Shown piece after piece: positions 23,601 to 52,791 of a DNA stretch of 64,000 bases; position 1 is the first letter of the stretch; every line of letters begins with the position of its first letter. The notes below the pieces were generated by a model, which was not told where the DNA came from, searched no databases, and was given only the letters and a program-made list of their open reading frames with translations. A program made the translations under genes and the position numbers. Source of the DNA: Dimorphilus gyrociliatus (taxonomy: Eukaryota; Annelida; Polychaeta; Dinophilidae); the NCBI GenBank assembly GCA_904063045.1, contig CAJFCJ010000003.1:2590504-2654503 (forward strand), in the 5' to 3' direction.

Positions 23601-25638
23601 TCTACATGAAAGAAGCTAAATTTGTATAAGTATGAAATATACATACTGCTAAACGTAAAGCAAGTTCAAATTCCTTTGCTCTTGTTAATTGGTCGATTTG
23701 CTGATAAACGGGAGACTGGCATAATTTCCATACGCAATTTGTACTCGCTATGAATACTGAATTGCTATACATACACAAAAAAAAGACACTTTAGATCACC
23801 AAGATAAAAATAATTAAAAATATTAAATATAATTCGTTAATAGTAAGAGAATAGAATATGTTTCCCTAAAAGGAGTATAATTTTCTTTTAAAGAAATGAA
23901 AGGGTCATTAAAATCTTAAGGTATAAGGGTGTAAAATTACATAAAGACATAATCAAGGATAACTTTTCTTTCTATGAACAACTGTACAATAAGGGTAAAC
24001 TATAATTCATATGCGGGTACGGTGCATATATATATATTTCTTTTCTAAAATATATGTTAGAAAAGGACATAAAAAATTGACTATACTCTTGGGAAAATAA
24101 TTTATAGAAAAGTCTAATTTTTTTTATGATAGATCAATCTGGGATTTTGTGATGTGGATCTACACTTGAAATAATTAAGATATCAAAACTAAAACTTACC
24201 CTGATACACACAGAAGTCGAGGTCGAACCAATTCGATACTTTGTATTAAAACTCTTGGATCAATTGTTTGGATTTCAACATATTTCGGTAGAGCAGCCAC
24301 CAAATAAGGTGGAAGATTTACAATCATTTGTGGAACGTCACTCCATTTTATACCGAATCTTTGTAAAGGCTTTCCTTCTTTATCTATCAAAACCGTTGTT
24401 TCATCTCTAGAAACAGCTAATTCTGAATCGGAAAGTTTTGTAACGAGGGCCTCTTGTTGCCTGGATCCCGTGGGAAAAACGTCCTTAACATTTCCACTCA
24501 TTACATCCACAAGATAATATTCCCGTTTCGTTCCAACACAAACCGTCTCATCGCACCACGTAACTGATTTAACTACATCGGAAAATTCCTTATCTGAGTA
24601 CAATTCATGAAAGTTTCTGTTCCTCCAATAGAAAAATTGAATTCTCCTTCTAGCAGCTACACATATTCTTAAGTTATACAACCAATCGCCAGTAGGTGAG
24701 GGGATTTTCTGTAAATCTACAGCAAAAACCGATGCACCTCTTGTTGATTCAACAGTAAGGATCTTTGTAAAAATTGTGAGGTCGTGGACACTAACAACAT
24801 TGTCAGAAAGACTAAGTAAAATGTGGTATTCTGGAACTACTTCAATTTGCAGGATAGGCTTTTTCGAAAACGCTTTACTTGTACGTTCGATTCGAACTTT
24901 GTGAGACTTTGATTCTCCATCAAAGAAAACGGTATATACAAGTAGACTCCCCTGCCTTGTTCCTACTAGGAGCGTTGAATCTGTACAAATATAGAATTAA
25001 TCATTGGTTTAAATATAAATTGAATAATTTTTTTTAAGATGAAAGAGATTGAAAATTGGCAACTTCAATTAAAATCGATTGTGTAAGCTAATTGGTAAAC
25101 TAAGGTCGGCTTTAATCAATGATTAAATTGATGTTAAATATAAAAACTACCAATAAAAATGTTAGCATCGTACATAATGTTTGTAGGTATAAATTTGATT
25201 ATTTTACATTTAAAAAGAGTCAATATTACAATCTAATATGTCTTTCATCTCGGATAAACTAATTATCTTGAGTATTGAGAAAGATCACGTTATTTGGTGT
25301 TTGATTTCCCGCTAGATTTTATCGATAGCTCAATGACAAAATCTTTTATTCTATAATTTTTAGATAATTGCTATTGTTGATAGTCTTTGATGCTTGGTCT
25401 AATCCTTCCATAAATAATATAAGAACTCGTACGTGCTTTTCAACAACTAATCAACAAAACAGAGTAAATTACGCATGATTCAACTTCTAGACTAATCAAT
25501 AAGTTTCTTAATTTTGTTAGAAGGTAGAGAAGAACAGACATTTCTAGTTTTACAAAGATACTGACCGTAGTAAGTAATTGATTCGATATGTAATGGCAAT
25601 CTTTCAAGTAGAACATTCGCCGTAAAAGCTTCGTGCAT
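20603..25638 (-). CDS. VPS39: VPS39, HOPS tethering complex subunit
   Basis: The HOPS subunit that binds Rab7 and tethers late endosomes to lysosomes. Seventeen exons give 876 residues; human is about 875-886. Boundaries: 25638-25566, 24980-24200, 23764-23647, 23574-23445, 23000-22858, 22797-22666, 22607-22466, 22399-22239, 22177-22079, 22020-21903, 21835-21707, 21645-21543, 21479-21434, 21277-21125, 21067-20933, 20828-20740, 20681-20603. The start MHEAFTANVLLERLPLHIES is typical. A citron-homology (CNH) propeller fills roughly 15-290 (CVGTKREYYLVD, LPKYVEIQTIDPR), then clathrin-heavy-chain-type helical repeats (YLQRLGSKHLDLIFDY), and a C-terminal zinc-binding domain with CAVCNERIG and HYCC. 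The first intron (585 nt) is the longest of the gene. It shares a promoter region with CEP43. Confidence 0.96.
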
Positions 25639-26011
25639 AGCACATCTAGATTCTAAAGAACTACTAAGTGACAGCGATCTATTCGGGATACAATTTCGGC
25701 AGCTTTGGCTCAGCGTTCTGCCGCTGCAGCAACCATTGCACGCTTGGAGAGCTATTTTGGCTATTTTATAAGGAAATCAACAAGCCTTCCTCTATCCTTT
25801 TCTTTTGCTTTTCTGCCATTTTATTGTCACATGATCGATACTAGGTTGGCTGCGGGATTCTTAAATTCGAACTATCACTCAAGTTTCTCCTCGGAACCAG
25901 GAACCACGTTTTTTTTAATAACAACTGGCTGGTTTAAAGTCAAGAGATGGCGCTAAAATTCAAGTTTGGATTTTTTCTAACACTGTGGATCACGTGACAA
26001 CAATAGTTGAG
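25639..26011. promoter_or_regulatory. divergent promoter between VPS39 and CEP43
   Basis: The 373 bp between opposed start codons include a tcacgtgac E-box (25990-25998), 14 bp before the CEP43 ATG, and a GC-richer stretch at 25690-25760. The CACGTGA core matches the CLEAR element of lysosomal genes in vertebrates, and VPS39 is a lysosomal gene; that link is only suggestive. Confidence 0.5.
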
Positions 26012-28967
26012 ATGTCGGCTGACGAAGATACCGAATTACGCGACTTAGTTGCTCAAACGCTTGAAAACAACGGCACTTTGGGAAAGATCAGGGTTTGTAA
26101 ATTAAAAACTAAAGCTTAAAAATAAAATAATAAGACTAATTTTGCGCTTTGTATCGATTCAAATTTGAAAGTTTTGAGCGATAATATAATAACGAGTACG
26201 TGTGTAGACAGGTTATAATAAAAATATGTCAGCTTAACATTGCGAATTAAGTTGCATTTTTACAGGCCCATTTACGAGCAAGTGTCTTTCTGGCATTAGA
26301 GGAAGAAGATGCGAAAAAGGTATTTTGAATGACTAATCATAACGAATACGATTATTAATTAATAATTTCAAACAGCAACAGAATCCCTATATGAATAAGC
26401 AGCTGCAGGAATTTCTAAAAACGTCAGACGGTCAATTAACGGCATCTCTTGTTCGAGAATTTTTATCATTTTTCAATCTGGAATTTACATTATCAGTCTT
26501 TGAACCTGAAAGTGGCTGTGATCTACAAAATGAAGAAGGGTGCAAGCAATCTCGTTCAAATATGGCTAGAAATTTGAATATAGCAGAGAATGATAAATCT
26601 AAAAGTTTACCCCTTCTGTTTGAACTCGTGAAAAGAATTAAAAATCAGGATTTGAAGGGCAATACCGCACAGGTAAATTCTTGAGTGAATTCTATCTCCT
26701 CTGCCTGATCTATTATTCTTTTTTTATGTTTTATTTGTTTTATATTATTTTTAAAAACGTTTTAAGTTACTAAGATATAATTAGTTAATTACTTAGAGAA
26801 GAAAACCTTTGTTTAGTCTCTGATTTTTTGTTTTTCGTCAAGCTAAGCTTAATGATTTTTAATTGATTAAAGAAAAAAACAAAATTTTTAATTAAAAGGA
26901 ATTAAGCCCACAACAAATTGAAGATGCTAGAGAAAAATTTGAAAAGTACGATGTGGTACGATAATTTTTAATTGTTTTATTTTATACATCTTTTTTATTT
27001 GTGGTTTTTTATTATATAAAACAAAGGATAAAAATGGTACTATCGACAAGAATGAATTGAGAACACTATTCATAGACATGTTTCCATCTTTTCATCGGTT
27101 TGTTCATGCTTAAGAGAAACAAATAGAAGTTTTTTTCTTTTTTCTTTTATAAAGGAAAAGAGAATTATCATTAAATTTTTTTTTCGCTTTATTTTTCAAA
27201 ACTATTAAACATAAGTTAAACAAAAATCTCTGCAGAAACATGCTTGAACGTTATGTGAATGATGAATTTCGAGCTGTCGACAAAGATTTTAGCATGAGTA
27301 AGATTTATAGCAAAGGAATAGCTCACTATGAAATATTACATTTCCTTCTTGTTGATACTTGCTCAATAAGTAGTATTCAATAAAAGGGAAAGTGATTTTT
27401 TTATGGTGTACTATCCGCTATATAAAAGAATATTGAATAATTAAATATAAATATATTTGTAACAGCTATAGATTTTAATGAATTCATGGAGATGTACAAA
27501 AGGCTCTTCATTCTTTGCAAAAGCGTTATTTCAAACGACGTTAGTGACTTGACATCACCGCGCTCGCGATCAATATCTCCTTCAAAAATACCTAAAAAGG
27601 TCTTTCTGTACTAGAGCCTATTGAATTCTTTTTCTAAACTACTTTTTGTCTCATTAAACTTAACATTTTTAGTTTTTTTCATGAACAAAACAAGACATAA
27701 TTTACTTACATTTTCAACAAACCTGCTTTCATTCGTATCTTTTTAAAGCTCATTTTTTTGAAGTGATTCGCCGAAGCTCTAATAAGAATAATACCATAAT
27801 AAAATGCAACACTGATAAACCATTTTTTCTTTTTATGCCTTCTCTCAGCAGGTAGAAAATTTAAGTGAGAAGAAACAAGATAACGATGACTTTCTCGACG
27901 CTGTTCCGTTTCCTAATCAAAAGACTAATGCTCAAGCTCTGTAAGTAATATAAGAAATATATTCTTTACTCTTGTCTGAACTCTCTTTTTCTCAACTTTT
28001 TTATATATAATATAAGCAGTAAGAGTAGCAAAATTCCAAAAAAGACGAATAATAGTAGGTAGGTTGTTTCAACGGTTTTAGGGGCCATAGATTTATGCTA
28101 ACTAGAATTTTTTGCTTTGTGTTGAAGATTACCGCAAAAAATTTAAAAAAATCAATAAAACATTAAAAAATAAACAACAATTCTGTCCCTAAATTTCATT
28201 TGCATTTTTAACAAATTGCAATTTTTAGCACGCTTTTTTTGCAGAAAAAATTCTTTAGATGATAGCGTTAAGGAATCGAAAGGCGGTCTTGCCAGTTTAT
28301 CAGGATTACCCTCTTTAGGTGATTTAGCTTAATGATAGATTTGTTAGATCGTAGTTTTTTTTTTATCACGAAATCAGATAGCTCAATGAATGGAGGAAAA
28401 TCTGAATCGTCTACTCCCAAACTCAAGGATATAGATAAAAAATTTAGTGATTTAGGTATAGGTAAGCAAATTGAATTAACTATATATATGTATATACTAT
28501 TTTACTGCACATGTAGTCACTCATTCTCTATTAAATTTTTCGTTAGACGTTCCTAATGATTACGAAGAGGATTTTGATGAAGATTTTGACGATGATCGTG
28601 GAGATTTTCATACAGAGTAAGTAAATCAATATCTAGATTTTCATCAAGGTAACTTTAATTAAAAAAAAATTCTTTTCAATTTCTTCAGTCGATCAAAAAA
28701 GACGCCTAGATCAGGCAGATCTGAGAAACAAGTAAAGAGTGTCTCTGAAGTAGACGAGGAGATAATAGAAGAAGATATCGATGATTTTGATGATGACGCT
28801 AATGACATTTTGAATGATGATAACTCGGAGGTAAGAATATAATTATTAGATTAAGCTTTTATATATCTTATTAAAATATCCTCTATAATTACAATCAGAC
28901 TGATGACAGGACAATTTCAATGGCAGAGATTAGCAAAACTGTTGATTATTTGGAAGATGTCAAATAA
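26012..28967 (+). CDS. CEP43: centrosomal CEP43/FOP (FGFR1OP) with inserted paired EF-hands
   Basis: A centriolar satellite and distal-appendage protein needed for microtubule anchoring and ciliogenesis. Fourteen exons (26012-26092, 26266-26319, 26376-26672, 26899-26955, 27027-27097, 27236-27297, 27466-27599, 27852-27940, 28020-28058, 28245-28318, 28378-28461, 28547-28616, 28689-28830, 28899-28967) join in frame to 440 residues; human has 399. The N-terminus (DTELRDLVAQTLENNGTLGKIR, LVREFLSF) is the FOP dimerisation/LisH domain. The C-terminus has the acidic EEDFDEDFDDD stretch and ends TVDYLEDVK, like human DYLEDVA. Between them exons 4-7 encode two EF-hand loops: DVDKNGTIDKNE (162-173) and DKDFSMTIDFNE (202-213), each with acidic or Asn/Ser ligands at positions 1, 3, 5, 9 and 12. 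I know of no EF-hands in human FOP. Confidence 0.95.
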
Positions 28968-29416
28968 TAATTGAATTTTTTATTTCTATTTTTAATTATT
29001 TAAATATCTATTGTACGAATATTGTAATAATTTTAAAATATCCCGGTAGGAGTTACAATAAGTTAATTAAGTTTTTTTTGTGTCTTGTTATTTAAAGATT
29101 TCTATTAATAAAACAATTATTAATTTTCCAAAGCTGTTCTATTGACGAAATATAACTTTAGGCAAATATTGTTGCCAAGAGAGGTAAGGGAAGAGGGAGG
29201 GGCAGGGGAAGATTGGATAAGCTCCTGTCTGGTAATTCTTGGAAGATGGCCAATTTTGCTTGTAAAAGAAAACGTTACTTATCACATGTGTTTGCCTTAA
29301 GGTTATATAATTGTATTATAAAATAAATAGGATTATTGGATTAATATTCGCAATTTTAAGAAATGATATCAAAAATGATTTTCTTGAGAAATATTTTTTT
29401 TACGGTCGTAAATGCA
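28968..29416. other. convergent 3' flanks of CEP43 and the amino-acid transporter
   Basis: AT-rich, with an aataaa signal near 29108 for the plus-strand gene. A purine-rich run lies at 29180-29215. No gene is seen. Confidence 0.35.
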
Positions 29417-31152
29417 TTAGATTGTTTTATTGGTAAATAATAATACAGATTGGTGAACTATTGTTTCAGCCGCAGTAATACTTATATAACAAGGAGGAAC
29501 GAAAGTTAGCGAACCAATAATTTGTTTCACGCCGGTATATGTAACAGCAACAGCAGATAGGGTACCACAAATTATTAATTCAATAGATAAGACTTTGTGA
29601 TGTAACGGTACAGGATCCCTAGTGAAATAAATCATTGAATAGTGATTTAGGTTTTAACCTGAATTATAAACGTACTCTTTAGGCCAGTCACCTTCCATCG
29701 AACAAATCTTGATATAAAACAGGCAGGGAGCTATGAAGGTTAAAAACGTTCCACAGGCCGCAACTAGTGAGAGAAGACTAGAAAAGTTAGGTATGCTTTC
29801 AGCTATAAAAATAATGATTATCATCAATGTAGTCCTAGCGACGCAGCGTTTCCATCCAAATTCTAATATCAATGAAAGAGAATAACGTCTAATTTAATCA
29901 ATTAAAATTAGATACCATTTAATTTTTCTTACCAGCCGAAATACAAAAAAGCTTCTCAATACTCTGAAACAGTGGATTAGTATTCGAAATAAGAGCAAAC
30001 ACGAGATGGATTGTAATGAGAATTTCTGCGATATATCTAAACCAATTAATAGCTATATTCTGTAAAACGTTGACTTGTAATTTACTCCCAACACTTAAAT
30101 ATCCTAGGCACGAGACTGTCATGTACATGGCTAAAATGGCTAAAATAATTCCCCTTTTTACAATTAGTTTATCCCTTTGGCAAAAATAGACCTACTTGTA
30201 TAAGATACCCAGGCCGATAAATGGAATTTTTCCGGTCTCTTCATATCTTGTTGAATTGTGGGAAAAGTTACCGTACCAGAGAATGAGTACATCATAACAC
30301 CAAAAGAAAATATTAATTTAGAAGGATTTGGCGGTTTATATACTGTCTCTGACTTCTTCGTGTAAATTTGCGCTATGAAAGCACAATTCATTATCAAGCA
30401 TGCCAAAAATATTGTTGAAGCCGAAATAATGCCAAATATTCTGTATATAACATATTGAAAACTAATAAAATATGAACAGTAAAAACAATTAACTTGAAAT
30501 TTTTCGGTGATCCCAGCCAGCAAGCTGGTATTAGTGAAGTTCCAAGGATAAGTATCCAGTAGCAGAAGGATATCCTTAAATTAAACCAGTGCTGCAGAAG
30601 AGATTGTAAATTTTGACTTGACATTAAGACAAAAACAACTGCAACCCCAAAAAGGAATATATTGCCCATTAGTGATACTAAAATTCTGTAATAATTTTTA
30701 CAATATTGGTAAATATGGCCTATACTTTTTAAGAAGGATGTAGTATACGGACCCCATTTTTGAACCAAAAGCAGCTTTAGCTATTGCAGCATAAGGATCT
30801 TGAACATAACCGTCCATATGGCGATATCTTCGTCTGACAATTGTCCAGCATTGCCCTAAACGAATACCGTTATAACCAGATGCGAATGCAGCTACTATCA
30901 TCAAAAATAGGCCTATACAACCAGCATAATCTATAGCCTTAGGGAGGACTAATATACCACTTCCAGCAACATTTCCGATCATAAAAAATGCTGTTTGGAA
31001 AATGTTGAGTCCTTGTTGAACTTGTGGAATCTTTAAGAATAATAGAAGTTTTATTAGATTTTAAAGACAAAACGAGTATCGTCAACCTCTTTGCTCTCTT
31101 GGTCTTCATTTTTATTTTTCTCCGTAGAGAGTGGTGTGCTTTCAGTGAACAT
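29417..31152 (-). CDS. amino-acid transporter of the AAAP (SLC32/36/38) family
   Basis: A multi-pass symporter of the amino acid/auxin permease family. Seven exons (31152-31087, 31030-30753, 30685-30494, 30440-30192, 30153-29933, 29862-29676, 29618-29417) join in frame to 464 residues. The first helix is typical: GLNIFQTAFFMIGNVAGSGI followed by LVLPKAI. Later helices include FLFGVAVVFVLMSS, FSFGVMMYSFSGTVTFPTIQ (the conserved TM6 region) and LLSLVAACGTFLTFIAPCLF. The short acidic N-terminus has no signal peptide. Substrate and subfamily cannot be read from the sequence; the GTVTFPTIQQDMKRPEKF segment is shared by vesicular and proton-coupled members. The exon 6 end uses gtacgt at 29675, because the alternative donor breaks the frame. 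Introns are 37-70 nt. Upstream 1.2 kb is AT-rich promoter DNA. Confidence 0.9.
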
Positions 31153-32119
31153 TGTGGAACTAGTGGTAGCAGATTCTTCGCCAAAGATTTTAAAGTTTAC
31201 TATTGAATGGAACCTTTGTCATTCAAAATGTTCATAGAACTGGTATTGAAAAGAGAATCATAGTGAACAAAATTTTTGATATCTTCATTTAATTCATTCA
31301 AGGTTGCTTATAAATGAATATTATTCTATATTGTTCTATTTATAGAACTATATTAAACGAATTAAAGAAATATGTAAATTTGTCTAAAAAATATTTTCAA
31401 ATAATCAAAGAAGAATACTACTAAGAATCCCTATTTGGAAGCTATGAATTCGTTTATTAATAAATGAGAGGAATATAGTAAAAGTCTAAATTTTTCTTTT
31501 AAAAAAGAATCTACGCAATTACCGCTTTAAGAAAGAAAAGGAAAAACTAATGAACGTAGACGTTGTCATTTAAAAAGCAACTCTCAGTTCGTATATAATA
31601 TAGACAAAATAATTATTAACTTAAATATAAAGTGTAGTAGAAAAATACGAAAGAGAATTAGATATTAAGGGAAATACGTGTAAAGAAAACAGAAATATAA
31701 AACTTCGAAAACTATAGGCCTACATTTTGTTTATAATTGAAAAAATTCTTAATAAGTAATATAGGAACGTGATTAAAATGTCACAGGTTTATGTAAATAA
31801 CTTGGGACTGCTGGAATAATTTGTTTCGTGACTATTTACATTTGGTTGACTTTGGCAGTGAAAAAAAAAAAAAAAGAAGGCAAACTATACATCAGAAAAG
31901 CAATAGAAGAGAATTTATAAAATTTTGGGTAAAAGTCGTATTAAGAACATTATGTAATCATTATTTGAATAAATTTCCTAAATAACTATATATTCATTTA
32001 TATATTAAATATCAAATATATCAAATATGTATACAGTATATGTATAAATGAATGAAATGTATATTTTTGAAAAATACTGTATGTATATAGTGTACACATA
32101 TTATACACATATAATATAC

Positions 32120-32166
<47 letters not shown>

Positions 32167-32377
32167 CTTATATTTTGCGTAAAATCGCGAGATGGCGCGC
32201 ACAACAGAGTTAAAAAAAAGAGAACAAAATAAAAAAAAAAACAGAAAGAAAATGTAAAGACAGTGATTGCAAGATTTTTTTTTATCAATTCAGAACATTT
32301 TCCAGAGAATTGTTTTTTTTTTTTTGAGTGTGTTTTCCTTTTTTTTCCAAAAACAATCTTTCTCATTTGAAAAACAT
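31153..32377. other. intergenic: AAAP transporter promoter and 3' flank of the hnRNP gene
   Basis: AT-rich with a poly-A run at 31861-31875 and a (TA)n tract at 32124-32164. It marks the change from compact genes to the large-intron gene. No coding exon is seen. Confidence 0.4.
32124..32164. repeat. (TA)n microsatellite
   Basis: About 20 perfect TA units directly downstream of the hnRNP gene. Similar TA tracts occur at 42302-42343, 42636-42660, 49394-49442, 50035-50062, 51865-51932 and 63432-63470. Confidence 0.9.
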
Positions 32378-48530
<16,153 letters not shown>

Positions 48531-49390
48531 ACCCTTCAAGCGGCTGTAATAAAAAAAGCTTATAGTCTAACGACTGTTTACACAAAATCTTCTATTCGAA
48601 TCGTGTTTGTATCGGCACGTTCTACAAGTCGGACAATTCGCACGGATTTTATATGTTTATTCTTTGTATACCTCTCTTCCCCCATTTTCCTTTCTCTCAA
48701 TTCCTTTCTGGTCTGTGTAATTCTTTTAGTCCTTAATTTATCACACTCTTCCTATCCTCTTAAAAAGCCCTTCCCTCCGCCTTTCACTTCTTACCCTCTT
48801 TTCCTTTTTAAACAGAGTTGGTCTAGGCCGAGACGCCCGAGTCGTTAACGCTAATCAAGTAAAAGCATTGCGTATTGAAAGGACGTCGTGAATGATTTAG
48901 TGTTTGAGAAACAATGAGAACGATTAGTAAAAAATGTCTAGTCTCGTTAAATTACCATCTTTGTTTTATTTTTTTTTTAAAACATACAATTAACTAAAAG
49001 AAAGGAAGAATGAATAAATTTTACATCTATTAAGAAAGAAAACATAAAAAAAGCCTATACCTAACACCCCCGGGGTTGTTAATTATGGAAATGCGGTTAC
49101 ATTCTATCTACAATAAGAAATGTTCTTTTCAATAAAATAAAAATACTTTCTGCAATTTCCGGTTACGAAGAAATAACGTATTAATTTTTATTCTATATAA
49201 TTTAATTGTTGTGTCTAAGCGAGCGTAAAAAAGCTTAGAGTACTAAATAGAATATGGCTCGGCATCTCAATAATCAAATAATATTTCAGTCCGTTAAACT
49301 CATTCACAATTAGTTTGATCTCTTAAGTTGTATCCTCATTGCTCTTATTGATACATATATATATATATAATGTAATATTCCTCAATTTGG

Positions 49391-49446
<56 letters not shown>

Positions 49447-50034
49447 CTGTATAGAAAGTATACTAAATATGCATAGTCTATGCAACTGCAACGAGTAATA
49501 TAAACTAATCTTACATCTTGTTCAGAGTAGAGTGATAAGATTGGACGTATGCTTTTTATTATAATAAAATGATAGCAGAAGAAGGGTAAAGAAAAAAAAA
49601 ATATACTTCTTTTAGCATTATTAGATAGAGGGTTATAAAAACCTACTAATTTTAAGATACGGTCGAATAAATTAAGTTCGTCAGTTAATTCATCTTCGTA
49701 ATATGTCAAACTACCCTTTTGGCTTTACTAATTAGTTAACTCGTAATTACTATCATTTCATTCAATTATTTTTTATCATAATGAATGATTTTAACTGAAA
49801 ATTACTTGTTAAAAACATAGATACATATATATATATATACAAGATGAAGGGAAATATGACATAAGAGTTTTTTTTTCTATATATATTTATTTTAATTGAA
49901 AACAAAGAAATTTGAATTTATTTCGTGTGTGGTACTTAAATAATAGAAGAGGATGCTGGAAGAACTGAATATTATAGGGGTGGCGGACAAAAAACAAGAA
50001 AAATTTTGTTTTATATGTATATATACATATGCAG

Positions 50035-50065
<31 letters not shown>

Positions 50066-50342
50066 AGGTATGTGTTAAAATCCTTAATACTCTCTTTTGG
50101 ACATTTAAAGATTTTACTTTAAAAATAAGAAGATTAAATAAAGAGCTAGACAGTTATTAATATTTTTTTTTATTTAAATAGATCAAAGATAGTAAAGAGA
50201 CTAGAGAAAAAGAAAATTGCTTACCTGTAGTGCAACAGCCTTCATGAGCCGCTCTCGGCTGTCTAACTGCAAAAAATAATTCCCGGTCTAATGGTAGTCC
50301 TTTTTCGTATTCTCTGCTCGCTTTGGCGCCAAATTTAACCAA
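48531..50342 (-). other. 5' region of the hnRNP gene: noncoding exon, intron and promoter
   Basis: The start codon at 48530 lies 13 nt inside an exon whose acceptor (ttacag) ends at 48544. A good donor (ctacag/gtaagc) at 50225 suggests an upstream exon at about 50226-50342, followed upstream by ccaat-type motifs near 50335-50370 and an aagatggcgct YY1-like core at 50503-50513. If these exons join, an ATG at 50245 opens a 15-codon uORF that overlaps the main start. The 1.7-kb intron holds a (TA)n at 49394-49442 and a GC-richer word at 48829-48858. Confidence 0.5.
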
Positions 50343-50855
50343 TCAGCGTAGGGCGACCAGACGATTGGTCGTTAATAAACAGTCCTTCTTTGACGAAATA
50401 AGAGAGGAGGTTAGTGAGTGATGAAAACCAGTTTGTTTGCTTTCAAGGCAGTACAAAGTCGACTAGGGTCGTTTCTTTTCTTGTAATCGTTTGTAAGAAA
50501 AAAGATGGCGCTGACATTACATAACACAACAGATGTCGTTCTGTTTATGACCAGAATAAAGATCTTCAAAATGAAATTAACTAACGGTAGGAAATGATGA
50601 CATGATAAATATTTAATTTAATTAGGTTAATTTGTTTAGTAGGTCAATGTATTCAAGTTAAAATCTGTTAATATTTTAAATGCTCATAATACTTAATATG
50701 AAACATTGAAAGTAATTTTCCTTTTCAATCGTTATTTTTCACTGGCTGAAAGATTTGCAAAATAGTCTCAAAACGCTTCTTTTATGCTATTTTCTCAGGA
50801 GATGTATGAAAAAAAAGCAAGCAACATAAATATGATTTTCATCTAGATCGATAGG

Positions 50856-52791
50856 TCAATTGGGGGATACTGGTCTGCCAGATAAAACAGAAATAGGTCT
50901 ACTGGAAGTTATTGGCGAATGATCAACGTTTAATTCTAGAAACGGACGCGGCTCCCTTAGGTCGATAACATCTTTAGTACTGGGAAGTTTTATAAGTTTT
51001 TCGCTGATTATCCTTTCCATCTGTAATTTTGACGATGATCTATTTAGCATAAGTTTCCTTCTTTTCAGACCATCTATTTTCGTTTGTAGGCAATATCTAA
51101 CTGAATCAAGTAGTTGGAACGTCGGCGATTTATTTCTAAGGTGGTAACGGTCTGGGCGGGCTGAAAGAACTCTGTCTCCTTTACGGGCTGTAGGTAAATT
51201 ATTTTTATAAAAGAGACGTTGACTTTCTGTTATTTCTGGTAGAGATATTGCGCAAGTTTGTTGAGTGTAAATTTGACGGTAGCCAGATTCCTTAGGCGTT
51301 TCACCAAGCGACAGATGGCGCCTTGTAGTTGTTGGTCGGCTTGGGTGAAAAAGAACTTTTTGCTTGGCAACTTGATCCAATTGTATGCTAAAAACAAGGA
51401 GAAATATTAAACATTGTTACAACAATAGCAATATACAATATCTTATAGATTCTCAGTTTTTTTAATCAAATATATGTAGCCCTAACACAATACGAATTAT
51501 CAATTGTTAAGCTTGTCGAGATGTGAAAAATATTGAATAAACGAATGAAATGATATATAAATCATTAAATGAAGTAATAATGAAAGAAGAGAAGGAAAGA
51601 AAACTAAATGAATGGAAGGGGGGAAAAAACGTAAAATATGTATATTAAAAAACCACTTATAAGGAGTTTGATATTAACTTGAAAGAGAGGTCGTTAACAT
51701 AAATTTGGACAAAGATCGAATTTCAGTATAAAAAACTATTTAAGCCTAGAAGAGAAGGATAAGAAAAAATAAGAATATGACTAAAAACTATAAAAAAAGG
51801 ACATTGATTTGTAGATTGATTTTACTTGTTGATAAATGAAAGAGGTTTTTATCAAAAAAAACTTTATATATATATATATATATATTAGTATATATATATA
51901 TATTAGTATATATATATATATATATATATATACACTTATAGATATATATTTATACAATATAAGTGTAAAATACATATTCATACAAGTATAAAGATATTCA
52001 TAAATCTATAGAGTATATTGATGTTTTACTTATTGAAAGTAGAAGAGAAATTATGATTTATTTTTTCAATATTTACACCTTAAAAGAGGTTCTTAGTGAA
52101 CTTAGATATAAACATAAAAGATTAAATATTTGAGATTTGGGAGTGCAATACATATAATCACAATTATTCTATTAATATTTTCTTAAGATTATTTCGATAA
52201 AGCAGGGAAAAAGAAAAGAACACTATGATAATTGTGAAATAATAGAAGAAAAACAACTGTAGACTCTTCTTATTTAATTAAAGGAGTATAAATAAGATTT
52301 TTTTCACCACTTATATTCCTCTCCTCTCCAATCGAGATTAGCATTATAAGAATATATCCAATTATTATTGATTTATCGATGAATAAAATTCGTACGAGCA
52401 AAGAACATTCATCAAGAAATATAGAGACTGAATCAAAAAATATTCTTAGACTTTTATGATATAATTCTATTTTATGTCTGTTAAAAAGTCATTTTCTAGT
52501 TGATATAGTTTTAGAAAATATTAAAGAATAGAAAGAGGATAATCTGGAAGAGAAAAATGCAGGATTATATGCTATTTTAAAGATATATACGAAAGTAAAG
52601 GTAATACATATATACGCAATATACATTACACCGTATATTCTATAATATAATAAAAGTTCTTCTTACCCTCGTTCTTCGTGCATCCTCCTAAATATTTCAG
52701 TTTCCTTTCTAGTCGGCCCCAATAGGGGAAATCTCAAATTATTTATCTCCTTTTTTTGATTGAACGCTCTCCAATTAGTCGGCATAATCAT
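50856..52791 (-). CDS. unrecognised basic, Arg/Pro-rich protein
   Basis: Exons 52791-52667 and 51387-50856 join in frame to 218 residues. The start is MIMPTNWRAFNQKKEINNLR; the exon join reads MHEERG/IQLDQVAKQK. I recognise no domain. The protein is basic with many short Pro/Arg/Ser segments (RPTTTRRHLS, SSRPISVLSGRP) and few hydrophobic runs, so it is probably disordered or a structural filler. The style resembles the unrecognised protein at 57.1-59.5 kb. Microtubule-associated or ciliary proteins often look like this, but that is a guess. The intron is 1,279 nt and carries a TA tract. Confidence 0.65.

Noticed and set aside
25705-25956. Plus-strand 83-codon ORF between VPS39 and CEP43
   Set aside because: It starts with TTG, has no matching family and covers the divergent promoter; best read as noncoding.
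29863-29932. Acceptor at 29893 for transporter exon 6
   Set aside because: It leads to an early stop; the acceptor ending at 29863 keeps the frame and the TM sequence.
31998-32366. Long minus ORF with Ile/Tyr repeats
   Set aside because: It is a translation of the (TA)n microsatellite and poly-A tracts; the same applies to ORFs at 49323-49709 and 51781-51981.
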